Source: Marinobacter sediminicola
Lineage (GTDB): Bacteria > Pseudomonadota > Gammaproteobacteria > Pseudomonadales > Oleiphilaceae
Length of the DNA stretch: 64,000 nt
Direction of reading: 5' to 3'
Assembly (NCBI RefSeq): GCF_031157525.1
Contig: NZ_JAVIXR010000002.1
Coordinates: 310,001-374,000, forward strand
Positions 1 to 7,688 of the stretch are shown one piece after another; within the stretch, counting starts at the first letter, position 1; every line of letters begins with the position of its first letter. The translations under genes and the position numbers were made by a program. Below the pieces are notes generated by a model. The model searched no databases, had not been told where the DNA came from, and saw nothing but the letters and a program-made list of their open reading frames with translations.

Positions 1-393
1 CTTTATCAATCCCAAGAACCTCTTAGGGGTAGCCCCTTGAGTACCGGTAAAAACCACCAAGATTCCACCCGGAATTGATCTCCTCTGTTGGGCACTAGCC
101 AACTTGAGAGCAAAATCATAGGACGAAACAGAAAAATCTGAATCACCCATTTCCATAACATCGTCGACTAACCTGGGTAGGTCCCCGTCATTTTGGTTTA
201 CGATTTGCATCGGAACTGCACTAGACTCCTCACCTAATGCATCTCTGACCCTCGTAATAAATGCGTCCATAGCATTCTTATCAAACCGAGTGTAGTCGTG
301 GCTTTGAAGAGGATCGACCTTTTGACCCTCCTGGTCTCTCTGGTATACCTGATGAATTATAATTCGGTCGATTTCTAGGTTTATTAGTTGCAT
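1..393 (-). CDS. Nucleoid-associated protein, NdpA/YejK-like, partial (C-terminus off window)
   Basis: The reverse strand from the ATG at 393 is open for 131 codons and runs off the left edge, so only the N-terminal part is seen. It begins MQLINLEIDRIIIHQV and contains IPGGILVVFTGT followed by KRFLGLIK. The start with a short strand, a 'HQ..xRD' segment and the GG-[IL]-[LV]-V-F segment resembles the 37-kDa nucleoid-associated protein family (NdpA/YejK, PF04245), often found in mobile elements. Members bind DNA; the precise role here is unknown. It sits in the A/T-richer island part of the window. The family call rests on motif resemblance only, with over half of the protein missing. Confidence 0.55.
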   Translation of the reverse strand, partial: MQLINLEIDRIIIHQVYQRDQEGQKVDPLQSHDYTRFDKNAMDAFITRVRDALGEESSAVPMQIVNQNDGDLPRLVDDVMEMGDSDFSVSSYDFALKLASAQQRRSIPGGILVVFTGTQGATPKRFLGLIK

Positions 394-708
394 CCCTGAC
401 ACATCCAAATTGGTTTATTGTTAAACCTCAAAACTTATAGTTTAAAATCGACTATTTCAATTCATATTCACACAAAGAAACTATATTTAAATTGCCAGAG
501 CAGAATAATAGAGTGAAGTCCAGAACTCTCCCGAGAGTCACACCACTCTGCAAGTGTCGCGCTTGCCTGGCATCCCTGCCGGCGGTAATCCCCGGTTTTC
601 CTGACCAAACGGCTTACTGTCAGTGTACGGTTACGAGTTGTTACGTTTAGGCGTTTTTTCCTAATTCGGCGTGAGGTATTTCCCACGCTGCCCTTTCTGT
701 GATGTCGG
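394..708. other. Gene-poor stretch in island, no supported gene
   Basis: These 315 bases separate the NdpA-like start from the end of the broken SRAP gene. An 84-codon reverse ORF (468-722) begins inside the SRAP reading region, is unusually rich in Arg/Thr/Ser, and has no recognisable family or convincing ribosome site, so it is not called. A short perfect palindrome (ACTCTC-CC-GAGAGT) lies at 525-538. The bases just upstream of the ATG at 393 should hold the promoter of the NdpA-like gene, but I cannot assign boxes. Confidence 0.4.
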
Positions 709-1383
709 TTAATCCGGTTCAATTCGTTGTGCCTGGCGGGTTTGTTCCAGGATGGCGGGGGATTTTATGGGCTCTACCAACAGAGGCTCCCAGATTCGGG
801 TTTTGAGTAAGTCCTGGAATGGGTCTGTGTTGGTCAGGCTAGGGTCTAGCCACATGTCAAAGTCTTCCCGGTTGAGCATGAGCGGGATGCTTTTCGGGTG
901 GATGTGACTGAACCTGGGGTGTGGTGGCAGGGTGATGATGGTGAACGACGGTATCACTTCTTCCTTGAAGTCTCACAGTTCATACAGGCCGGCAAAGGCA
1001 ATGGCGCTGTCGGCCGGGTGGATGTTGTAGCACTGATTATGGCCTTTCTCACCTGCCCATTCATGGAAACCGCTAGCCGGTATGATGGCCCGCTGGCTGT
1101 GAAAGCGTTTCTTCCAGAGTGGGCTGGTGCCTAGGCTGCCCGATCGGGCGTTGAAGGTGCTGTACTTTGGCGAGGGGCGGTAGCCGCTACCATCTGGCTT
1201 GCGTTCTATGAGTAGTGACCAGATGGCGTCTTCAAGGGTTCTGCCCTGGTTGGTTTCGTATACGATCTGACCTTTTGCACCAGGTGCTATGTTGAGGCGG
1301 GTTTGGGCGCGAATGGGGATACCCAGGATTTCGAGTAGATCCTGGACTAGTGGATCGTCGAGTACGTTGTAGCGGCCGCACAT
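709..1383 (-). pseudogene. SRAP (YedK/HMCES-type) protein, interrupted by an in-frame TGA
   Basis: SRAP proteins covalently cap abasic sites in single-stranded DNA through the N-terminal cysteine exposed after Met removal. The first 136 codons (1383 to 976) begin MCGRY and include PASGFHEW, matching the catalytic Cys2 and the conserved E/H region. A TGA at 975-973 follows GLYEL. The same frame then continues without shift through PSFTIITLPPHP, IHPKSIPLML and WLDP to the stop at 709. The total of 225 codons equals the normal family length of about 220. The position of the stop is where relatives usually carry Trp (GLWE-W / GLYELW), so a TGG to TGA change is the simplest explanation. The truncated product would lack the C-terminal conserved His region and is probably inactive. 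It lies in the island next to the tRNA-Phe fragment. Confidence 0.85.
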
Positions 1384-1528
1384 TACTTACACCTTTCAGC
1401 TCATAATCAACTATTATGATATGTAGTGGTTCGATAACTTATCGCAGCACTTCTATAGGTAAAGTCATCGGTGGTTATATTTCAACTCACCAAGAGGTGT
1501 TGAAGACCGACAAAGGAGGTCGCGCTGA

Positions 1529-1765
1529 ATGATTCATGAAGACATAATCCGCCAAGGCAAAGACGACTACTTCAATCAGCAAGGCCGCTATGCCAACCCA
1601 TACTCGCCAGGTTCTGAGAAGTTCAATGCGTACGAACGCGGCTGGATGCAAAGCTTGAAAAAGGTGAAGAAGCCTTTCCCTCAGGTATCAGGAGGCACTA
1701 AATCATTCGCGGATAAATATCGAAACATACCCAACTGGAAAGGCCCAGGGGATATTGACGACTAG
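1529..1765 (+). CDS. Small RMF/CrpP-like protein
   Basis: This 78-residue soluble protein is preceded by a near-perfect ribosome site (AAAGGAGGT at 1512-1520, 8 nt before ATG), which supports it as a real and probably strongly translated gene. The N-terminal half contains the pattern G-K-D-D-Y-F...NPYSPGSEKF..YERGWMQ. This matches the layout of ribosome modulation factor and the related CrpP group (G..A....G...NPY..GS.....W..GW). RMF dimerises 70S ribosomes in stationary phase; CrpP-like proteins are often on mobile elements. The C-terminal half, about residues 45-78, is an unrecognised charged tail. Whether it binds ribosomes is unknown. It is a single gene with island neighbours on the opposite strand. 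Confidence 0.6.
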   Translation: MIHEDIIRQGKDDYFNQQGRYANPYSPGSEKFNAYERGWMQSLKKVKKPFPQVSGGTKSFADKYRNIPNWKGPGDIDD

Positions 1766-1876
1766 GTGTCAACGAACTGGATCGTCCTGACCAAACAGCT
1801 CAGGATAAATGTAACGCCTTCAAGGTCTTACCTGAACGCTATATTTCCTAAAACTGCGCAAGCATTTGCTTACACG

Positions 1877-2707
1877 CTAAGCCCGGTCAGCTTTAGAAGA
1901 ATCAGCCACAGCTTCTTCGTGCTGCTTGTTCAAAATCTGAATCTCGCCTGCAATCTTATGGAGCACTTCTTTAAGGCCATCTGGCTCCGGTTGCATAAAA
2001 TCTTCAGGGGTTTCGGAATCCCACCTCGCTATGAGGCGATTAATTTTCCACCGATGATACCAGCTACTCTTTCTCGCCAATTCTCGAAGTGTGGAATCAA
2101 CTTCGGAAATTAGCTCCTCAATCACTTTGGCATTTTTTTCTTTGATAAAACGTTTACACACCGTCCTGGTATTCTCGACAACATGAGGCGGCAACGATTC
2201 ATCAGATAGCTCTGCACTAATCCTCTCAATATTTGAAAGATACTCCTTTTGAGACTCAAGCACGGACGGCAACTTACTAATGAAGGTGATTTTGTTCCCC
2301 ATGAATGGATCGCACCTAGACAACTCCCTGGTAGCATTTCTGATGGAATCCGAAAAACTCATTCCATCCAAAGCAAAAAAACGCTCCTCCAGGGCTAATC
2401 CAAACTGCTCAGCTTGCGATTTGTTCACCTCAAGCGCTTCCTCATCCACTGGTACTCCTAACCCTCCTAGATCACCCATCACAGATTCTACGGTTTCCGA
2501 TACGCTACCTTTTATATCCTCAGAGTAAGAGGAGAGAGAAATTCTAACCTGCATCACGAGGAACAATGCGTGCCTAACGGACTGTTTGACCTCTAGCCTC
2601 GTCTTAAAGGCGAAAGCGATCGCGGCAACTAAGGCCGAGAATACAACTCCGTTCTGCTCAACAACAGGGAACACTGTTTCCCAAAGGAGCTCCAACATGT
2701 CCAGCAT
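1877..2707 (-). CDS. Membrane-anchored hypothetical protein with helical cytoplasmic domain
   Basis: The product is 276 residues. One N-terminal hydrophobic helix (about residues 15-34, VVEQNGVVFSALVAAIAFAF) is followed by a long, charged, mostly helical region without recognisable catalytic motifs. Acidic and Lys-rich stretches (about 80-240) suggest coiled-coil or helical-bundle structure. The ATG at 2707 is preceded on the reverse strand by AAGGAAAGG, a good ribosome site. I do not recognise the family. The position inside the island near its tRNA-side end makes it accessory cargo. A single membrane helix plus helical domain is seen in some defence or stress proteins, but nothing in the sequence shows that role. 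Confidence 0.6.
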   Translation of the reverse strand: MLDMLELLWETVFPVVEQNGVVFSALVAAIAFAFKTRLEVKQSVRHALFLVMQVRISLSSYSEDIKGSVSETVESVMGDLGGLGVPVDEEALEVNKSQAEQFGLALEERFFALDGMSFSDSIRNATRELSRCDPFMGNKITFISKLPSVLESQKEYLSNIERISAELSDESLPPHVVENTRTVCKRFIKEKNAKVIEELISEVDSTLRELARKSSWYHRWKINRLIARWDSETPEDFMQPEPDGLKEVLHKIAGEIQILNKQHEEAVADSSKADRA

Positions 2708-2820
2708 TAGGAATTTTCCTTTCCTTCAATGAGCCTATTCACCTGTTCCACAGTGCGGGTGCACTTTATTCTTCGATGGACGGTGCACTGCTAATAGTGA
2801 TATTGCCTAAAGAACTCAGG

Positions 2821-3312
2821 TCAGATATCGGCCCGATCGCACTCTACAGGCAGAAACTCTTTGTCTACATGAAAAACTAACCTATCCCCAGTAAGCTCTT
2901 GAATTCTTGAAGCGGTGCTTACATCTTCGGGGAAAAGCTCTTCGATATTGAGAATATCGTCCATTCCGGGGTGAGAAATGTTCTTTATACGGGCGTCATG
3001 CGTGGTAAATAATAAGTTGCCATCCACCACCTGCCATGAATCTGAAGTCGCTACAGAGTAGACAATTTTATCCTCATACTCGCTGTAATGAAACACCAGC
3101 TCGCCGAACGAGTTAGCTTTGCCCGTAGGCAAGTACTGATCTGTAGACGAAAGCATCAGAGCACCCTCTGGAAAGACTGCCTCCAGTGTACAGTTCCATG
3201 TTCCCAGGAGGGCACTCTCCAAGTGTTCATCATACGTTGGCTCAATACGCTGGGGCGAGGAACATGCGGCCAACACCAAAGGCGTTAATACAAGCAGGAT
3301 ACGAAAAGACAT
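2821..3312 (-). CDS. Putative lipoprotein, unknown function
   Basis: The product is 163 residues. The N-terminus is a typical lipoprotein signal (MSFRILLVLTPLVLAAC) with Cys17 as the predicted acylated residue after LAA. The mature part contains a LLGTWNCTLE segment and alternating strand-like stretches (LVFHYSEY..KIVYSVA; GNLLFTTHD; RLVFHVDKEF), compatible with a small lipocalin-like or beta-barrel domain. It has a second Cys near the C-terminus (VECDRADI) that could pair with the Cys in TWNC. No family is recognised with confidence. It is the last gene of the island before the tRNA-Phe fragment, is on the reverse strand, and its promoter must lie in 3313-3500. Confidence 0.6.
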   Translation of the reverse strand: MSFRILLVLTPLVLAACSSPQRIEPTYDEHLESALLGTWNCTLEAVFPEGALMLSSTDQYLPTGKANSFGELVFHYSEYEDKIVYSVATSDSWQVVDGNLLFTTHDARIKNISHPGMDDILNIEELFPEDVSTASRIQELTGDRLVFHVDKEFLPVECDRADI

Positions 3313-3505
3313 AGGCTTCCTAGCATTAAAGGCTTCAAGTCTACGATACCGTGTTAGAGCTTAAATCACGGACCATGAATGAGGTGTCCCCAAAGCGTCC
3401 ACGATATCGCGGTTTACAGTGCAGTATAGTGACACCCGACTTCGGGAAACACCTGAATTAACGGGATTTGTGGATTCGTGTGTAGTACGGTGTGTAAGGT
3501 ACAGC

Positions 3506-3553
3506 GGATTGAAAATCCTCGTGTCGGTGGTTCGATTCCGCCTCCGGGCACCA
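3506..3553 (+). other. 3' fragment of tRNA-Phe gene, probable att site at island end
   Basis: The 48 bases contain the anticodon loop TTGAAAA (GAA anticodon), the 3' anticodon strand TCCTC, variable loop GTGTC, a full T arm (GGTGG-TTCGATT-CCGCC), the 3' acceptor strand TCCGGGC, discriminator A and encoded CCA. Upstream of 3506 the D arm and 5' acceptor strand are absent, and the anticodon stem already fails to pair at the next base. This is therefore a partial tRNA. Such 3' fragments arise when an integrase inserts an element into a tRNA gene and duplicates its 3' end. An intact tRNA-Phe should lie at the other end of the island, left of the window. Confidence 0.85.
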
Positions 3554-3569
3554 TTAAGAATTCAGATGA

Positions 3570-3590
3570 AACCCGCCTTGTGCGGGTTTT
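3570..3590 (+). terminator. Rho-independent terminator of the original tRNA-Phe gene
   Basis: AACCCGC-cttgt-GCGGGTT followed by TTTTGTTG lies 16 nt after the CCA end of the tRNA fragment. It is a seven-pair stem with a T-rich tail. It would have ended the tRNA transcript before the insertion. Confidence 0.75.
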
Positions 3591-3626
3591 GTTGTTTCTG
3601 AACATCCATTCTTCGCAATTCCGCTT

Positions 3627-5351
3627 TCAAACCACAAAGCACACGCGGTTTCGCCCGCCTTCTTTAGCTTCGTATAGCGCCTTGTCGGCCCTCTTGACGG
3701 CATCCTCCACCGATTCCATGTGACTATTCACTTGTGCAACACCCAAGCTTACCGTAACCCGAATAGTCACGTTTTCGCCGGCTTGAACCACATGCTTCTC
3801 AACGCCTTGGCGGATACGCTCAGCGCAGCCTTCGGCCTCTGCCTGATCGGCGCCGGGTAAAAGAATCACAAACTCCTCGCCGCCAAAGCGGGCAATCAGA
3901 TCCCTGCTTCGGCTGAATTTCTGGAAAATACCGGCCATATCTTTCAAAACCAGGTCTCCAGCGTGGTGCCCGTAGGTGTCGTTCACTGCTTTAAAATGAT
4001 CGATATCCAGGGCAATAACAGAGACCTGCTCCCCTGTAGTTCTCGCCTGCTGAACCAGATGCTCACCTTCGGTCATAAAAAACCGCCGATTATAAAGCTG
4101 GGTAAGCGGATCAGTCGCTGCCTGCCGTTTGAGCTCATCCTGCTGGGACCGGATATCTTCCAGCACTTTGATTCGGTACGAAATGATAAATGCCAGAGTG
4201 ATCGCTTCCAGCACGATACCAACCCCGACACCGTGGCTGTTGAGGTAATTGGGCTCGATCAGGCCTTTGTAGAACAGCACCGCAAACCCGTTGAACACGA
4301 CAAAGAAGCTATGCCCCACGAGAAAGAATTTTGCCAAGGGGTGGCCTTTGCGCAATATCGAGAGGCTTACCGAAAAAGTGACCACCATCATCAGTGCTGC
4401 CAGGCTGCTTGCGGGTATCAAAGCGCCTTCAATATCGAAGAGGCCGTAAGCGAGGCCTGCAATCAGTAGGGCCAGCAATCCCTTGAGTATTCTATGTTCG
4501 GTAACATAAAACTCACGGGTTTCGAAAATCACCATCATGAACAGCACAAGAAAAATCGGCATGGTAAATACAGATAGGTTCAATATGAACACGGCATCTC
4601 CGTACATATTGAACGCTTTGGCAAGCAGCCCGTAGGAGAGGGCTATCCAGACAACACCCGAAATGAGGTAGAGGGAGTAGAGCAGGTTCTCTTTCTTGCT
4701 GGTGGCGAAGTAAAGCAGGCCGTTATAGAACACCAGCGCCATCATCATTCCGACCAGTAGTGCAATGTCGAGATGCCCACCCACCAAGGCTTTTCGCGAG
4801 TGCTTATCGTCGTATATTTCCGCCGCAAACCACTGATGTGAGTACAGATGGCTTCGAACAAATAAAACTGTGGTTTCCCCCGCAGGCACAGAGAATGGAT
4901 AGACTATCGTCCCCCGATGCATCAAGGGATTGTCGCTGGCCTCGTTAAGATCAACCGCCGCCTGCCCTTCCATGCCTTGGGAGCGTTCTTCGTAAATATC
5001 GATTGCGCGCACCTGGTAAGCCATGGGCATGTGCAGAAACAGAGCCTTGTCGTGAGCTCCAGGATTATGCAGCGCAATCCGATGCCATGTAACCGACACT
5101 CCAGTGCCAAGAGTAGCTGTGCTGTTTGCGGCCTCATAAGGCTTCTCGCGGGCTTCCTCGTAACTCAGTGATTGCGAGTTATCAACAAAGTACCCGACGG
5201 AAAAGTCCGTCAGGTGGATCTCGTCACCACTTACATCCAAGGTTGGCGCTGCGTGCGCTGCAATACTGACAACCCACAGCAAGAGAATGGACACAATCAG
5301 TCTGCCGGGCACCACTACAGTGGCAACTGGAAACATTATCGGGTGCGACAT
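3627..5351 (-). CDS. Membrane diguanylate cyclase (7TMR-DISM type with GGDEF domain)
   Basis: This enzyme makes the second messenger c-di-GMP from two GTP. The 574 residues comprise an N-terminal signal/anchor (about 15-33), a periplasmic 7TMR-DISM extracellular domain (about 40-180), a seven-helix membrane block (about 190-395) and a cytoplasmic GGDEF domain (about 415-570). The active-site motif is GGEEF at residues 490-494. An inhibitory I-site RxxD (R481-D484) sits five residues upstream, so product feedback is expected. DIDHFKAVNDTYGH carries the metal/GTP-binding residues. The external domain probably senses a small ligand or carbohydrate. The gene stands alone and is the first chromosomal gene after the island junction, convergent with the old tRNA terminator. 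Confidence 0.93.
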   Translation of the reverse strand: MSHPIMFPVATVVVPGRLIVSILLLWVVSIAAHAAPTLDVSGDEIHLTDFSVGYFVDNSQSLSYEEAREKPYEAANSTATLGTGVSVTWHRIALHNPGAHDKALFLHMPMAYQVRAIDIYEERSQGMEGQAAVDLNEASDNPLMHRGTIVYPFSVPAGETTVLFVRSHLYSHQWFAAEIYDDKHSRKALVGGHLDIALLVGMMMALVFYNGLLYFATSKKENLLYSLYLISGVVWIALSYGLLAKAFNMYGDAVFILNLSVFTMPIFLVLFMMVIFETREFYVTEHRILKGLLALLIAGLAYGLFDIEGALIPASSLAALMMVVTFSVSLSILRKGHPLAKFFLVGHSFFVVFNGFAVLFYKGLIEPNYLNSHGVGVGIVLEAITLAFIISYRIKVLEDIRSQQDELKRQAATDPLTQLYNRRFFMTEGEHLVQQARTTGEQVSVIALDIDHFKAVNDTYGHHAGDLVLKDMAGIFQKFSRSRDLIARFGGEEFVILLPGADQAEAEGCAERIRQGVEKHVVQAGENVTIRVTVSLGVAQVNSHMESVEDAVKRADKALYEAKEGGRNRVCFVV

Positions 5352-5474
5352 GGAGAGGGGCCTTTTGCTTGCAAAACAAGTAACCCTGCCCTGCGTTTTT
5401 TACGTTCTTATACTGTATTAGTTTACGCTTGACAAAGATGCTCAGGAATTCAGCCTTCACATGATTTCAACCTG

Positions 5475-5500
5475 CCCAAGTCGCGCTAGCGCGATTTGGG
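5475..5500. repeat. 26-bp near-perfect palindrome
   Basis: CCCAAGTCGCGCT and AGCGCGATTTGGG form a 13-bp inverted repeat with no spacer and one mismatch pair (G versus T, sixth base of each arm from the outside). It overlaps the start of the Fic remnant and is followed by CTCTTT. It may be a cruciform or terminator-like hairpin for a leftward or rightward transcript, or a scar of the rearrangement that broke the gene. Confidence 0.7.
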
Positions 5501-5878
5501 CTCTTTGAGCCGAACTGAACTGGCCCCGGAGCAGGCCGATCTTGAAGTGGAAATGGATGCCCTGATCCAGAATGCCATTCGCACCAGCGAAATCGAAAGT
5601 GAGCACTTGGATGTCAGTTTGGTGCGTTCGTCTGTGGCTCGCCAGCTGGGAATTGAGCAAGCCGGCATGGCGGAGCGTGGCAATCCTGAATCAGACTCAC
5701 TGGTTACCTTCCTTCTGGAAGAGGCGCAGCAGCAGGCACTGCTAAGAGTAGAGTGAGTTTTGGCAAAGACGCTGTTCTGGCTGAACTTCTGGAACTTGGC
5801 TGTCTCGATAAGTTGCCTGGAGGCGGGCGAAGCACACGCTACGGCGTAAGACTTGAAAACAACAAGGGAGACGCCTGA
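5496..5878 (+). pseudogene. Remnant of a Fic-family (AMPylation) gene with internal deletion
   Basis: From 5496 the frame reads a segment typical of the N-terminal DUF4172 domain of Fic proteins (ALIQNAIRTSEIESEHLDVSLVRSSVARQLGI, and SDSLVTFLLEEAQ). It then stops at about 5756. In a different frame, 5756-5878 encodes SFGKDAVLAELLELGCLDKL then PGGGRSTRY, the C-terminal winged-helix end typical of the same proteins, closing with TGA at 5876-5878. The whole catalytic Fic core (HxFx[D/E]GNGR) that should lie between them is missing. The original N-terminus, about 30 residues, is also not seen upstream of the palindrome at 5475. The gene has therefore been reduced by deletion plus frameshift and cannot make an active enzyme. 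Confidence 0.75.
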
Positions 5879-5945
5879 CTGAATACAGGCCGACTCTGCG
5901 CCGGCCAGCTCACATCACTTGAGCTGGCCGGCTGAAAACTCAACA

Positions 5946-6386
5946 TCACCCGTTAACAACAGTAACCGGCCCTGTTGCGTGGCGAACCACTTTCTCGCTG
6001 ATGCTACCCAGCGTAAGACTGCGCACCAACGAATGGCCGCGACGCCCCAGTACAAGATGCACGCCTGGATTATCTTTCAGGTAGTCCAGAATATCCTTGG
6101 CAGGGTCGCCTCTTAGCAGAATATCTTCAGCTGGCTCAACTGTGCTGCCCACCGCTTTTCTGGCGGCATCAAGCACTTCGCGCCCGTAGCCTTCCACCTC
6201 TTTATCAATGCTTTCAGGCATGGCGCCACCAACCACCAACCTTTCTACCCGTGAACTCGGGAATACCGACAAGAGCTTGAGTGGTTGCCCCATCGCCTTT
6301 GCCAACCCTGCTGCCATCCTCGCCGCTTCTAATGAGTGGTCTGAACCATCACAGGCCACCACTATGCAAGAAGTAACTGTTGCCAT
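5946..6386 (-). CDS. Universal stress protein, ATP-binding type
   Basis: This 146-residue single UspA domain is of normal family length. It starts with the beta-1 strand CIVVACDGSDHS carrying the adenine-contacting Asp. It ends with the ATP-binding signature G-2X-G-9X-G-S (GRRGHSLVRSLTLGS, residues 114-128) and a terminal strand GPVTVVNG. Members bind ATP and support survival under starvation or oxidative stress. It is a single gene, divergent from the fatty acid hydroxylase gene at 6564. The 177-bp gap between the two starts holds both promoters. Confidence 0.92.
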   Translation of the reverse strand: MATVTSCIVVACDGSDHSLEAARMAAGLAKAMGQPLKLLSVFPSSRVERLVVGGAMPESIDKEVEGYGREVLDAARKAVGSTVEPAEDILLRGDPAKDILDYLKDNPGVHLVLGRRGHSLVRSLTLGSISEKVVRHATGPVTVVNG

Positions 6387-6563
6387 GACACACCTCCATT
6401 TCTGTTAGGTACGCCAATACCATAGCACAGGCAGACGCTGGAACTTCTCGTGAAAAACAGCTCTTTCGCCGCGTCTAAAAGCAACAGGTTGTCGCGTTCC
6501 AACAAGCTTTTGTTTTAATGCCAAGGTACCTTCAACCCATAAATAAAAATAATGAGGGCGACC

Positions 6564-7679
6564 ATGGCTGACCACTATGTAGCTTTTTCCATTCCGTTTT
6601 TTTTACTGTTTATAGGCTTGGAGTCACTGTTTTTCTGGCGTAAGAACCGGACTTCGCTGCGAGTGAATGACAGCCTTACAAACATGAGCTGCGGAATTAT
6701 TACGCTGATATTCGAACTGTTTACGAAAGGCAGTTTGTTCGTGATCTTTGCCTATCTGTCCAACAGGTTTGGAGTGTTTGAATGGAGCATGGGCTCGGCA
6801 TTCACCTGGATTCTGTTTTTCTTCGTTTACGACTTCTTTTACTACTGGGGCCACCGCCTGTCCCATACCATCAACTTTATGTGGAATGGTCACCTGCCCC
6901 ACCACCAAAGTGAGGAGTACAATTTTACCGTGGCTCTCCGCCAAGGCGCCCTGCAGGACACATTGGTATTCCCGATCTTTCTTCCAATGGCATTTATGGG
7001 TTGCCCAATCGAAGTCTTCGCAACGGTATTGCTTCTGAACAAGTTCTTCCAGTTCTGGATACACACCAAAGCTATTGGTCGGGTACCGCTAATTGAAGGC
7101 ATTTTTAACACGCCTTCTGCCCACCGCGTTCACCATGCAGTTAACCCCCGCTATGTCGACAAGAACTATGGCGGCGTGGTCATGTTTTGGGACAAGCTTT
7201 TTGGTACCTGGGCAGAAGAGCGGGATGATGAGCCCTGCGTTTACGGTGTGCGCAAACCCTATCGAAGCTGGGACCCGCTAAACGCTCATGTGGATTGGTG
7301 GGCAAGGCTTTGGAAAGACGCAGTAAATACCGGAAAGTGGACGGACAAGATCAAGCTATGGTTCATGCCCACGGGTTGGCGCCCTGCGGATGTCACCGAG
7401 AACGATCCGTGGACGCCCTATGATATTGAGAACTATAAAAAGTACGACCCGGAAGTAAGCCTCTGGCAAAAAATCACGGCGATTGCTCTGTTTTTAGCCA
7501 CCCTCCCCTTGATCAGCCACCTGCTGTTTGAACAGTTCAGCCTGCCCTTGTGGAAAAAGGCCGTGCTTTCGATGGTGATAGTTGCCTGTCTTTACGGCTG
7601 CGCCTATCTACTCAATGGCACTAAGCGCAAGTCCCTTGAAGTAGTGTCATCAAACAGCACAAACGAAGGATTTTCGTAA
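6564..7679 (+). CDS. Fatty acid hydroxylase / sterol desaturase superfamily membrane protein
   Basis: The family consists of di-iron membrane enzymes that hydroxylate or desaturate lipids. The histidine motifs are all present: H97-RLS-H101, H110-LP-HH (113-114) and H187-RV-HH (190-191), followed by VDKNYGGVVMFWDKLFGTW, typical of the superfamily. Hydrophobic helices lie at the N-terminus (about 5-20, 40-80), around 130-165, and two at the C-terminus (about 310-355). I chose ATG at 6564 (MADHYVAF, 371 residues) because GAGGG at 6555-6559 is well placed for it. An ATG at 6552 is possible but lacks a ribosome site. The substrate cannot be told. It is convergent with the small gene at 7689. Confidence 0.88.
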   Translation: MADHYVAFSIPFFLLFIGLESLFFWRKNRTSLRVNDSLTNMSCGIITLIFELFTKGSLFVIFAYLSNRFGVFEWSMGSAFTWILFFFVYDFFYYWGHRLSHTINFMWNGHLPHHQSEEYNFTVALRQGALQDTLVFPIFLPMAFMGCPIEVFATVLLLNKFFQFWIHTKAIGRVPLIEGIFNTPSAHRVHHAVNPRYVDKNYGGVVMFWDKLFGTWAEERDDEPCVYGVRKPYRSWDPLNAHVDWWARLWKDAVNTGKWTDKIKLWFMPTGWRPADVTENDPWTPYDIENYKKYDPEVSLWQKITAIALFLATLPLISHLLFEQFSLPLWKKAVLSMVIVACLYGCAYLLNGTKRKSLEVVSSNSTNEGFS

Positions 7680-7688
7680 AACAGCCCT

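Noticed and set aside
468-722. 84-residue Arg/Ser-rich reverse ORF
   Set aside because: It overlaps the end of the SRAP frame, has no ribosome site or recognisable family, and its composition looks non-coding.
973-975. Selenocysteine or programmed TGA readthrough in the SRAP gene
   Set aside because: No SECIS-like hairpin was seen after the codon, and relatives carry Trp there, so a nonsense change is simpler.
3478-3553. Functional tRNA-Phe gene
   Set aside because: The D arm and 5' acceptor strand are missing and the anticodon stem does not fully pair, so only a 3' fragment is present.
3414-3605. 63-residue reverse ORF containing VPGGGIEPPTRGFSI
   Set aside because: This is the well-known spurious translation of a tRNA 3' end on the opposite strand.
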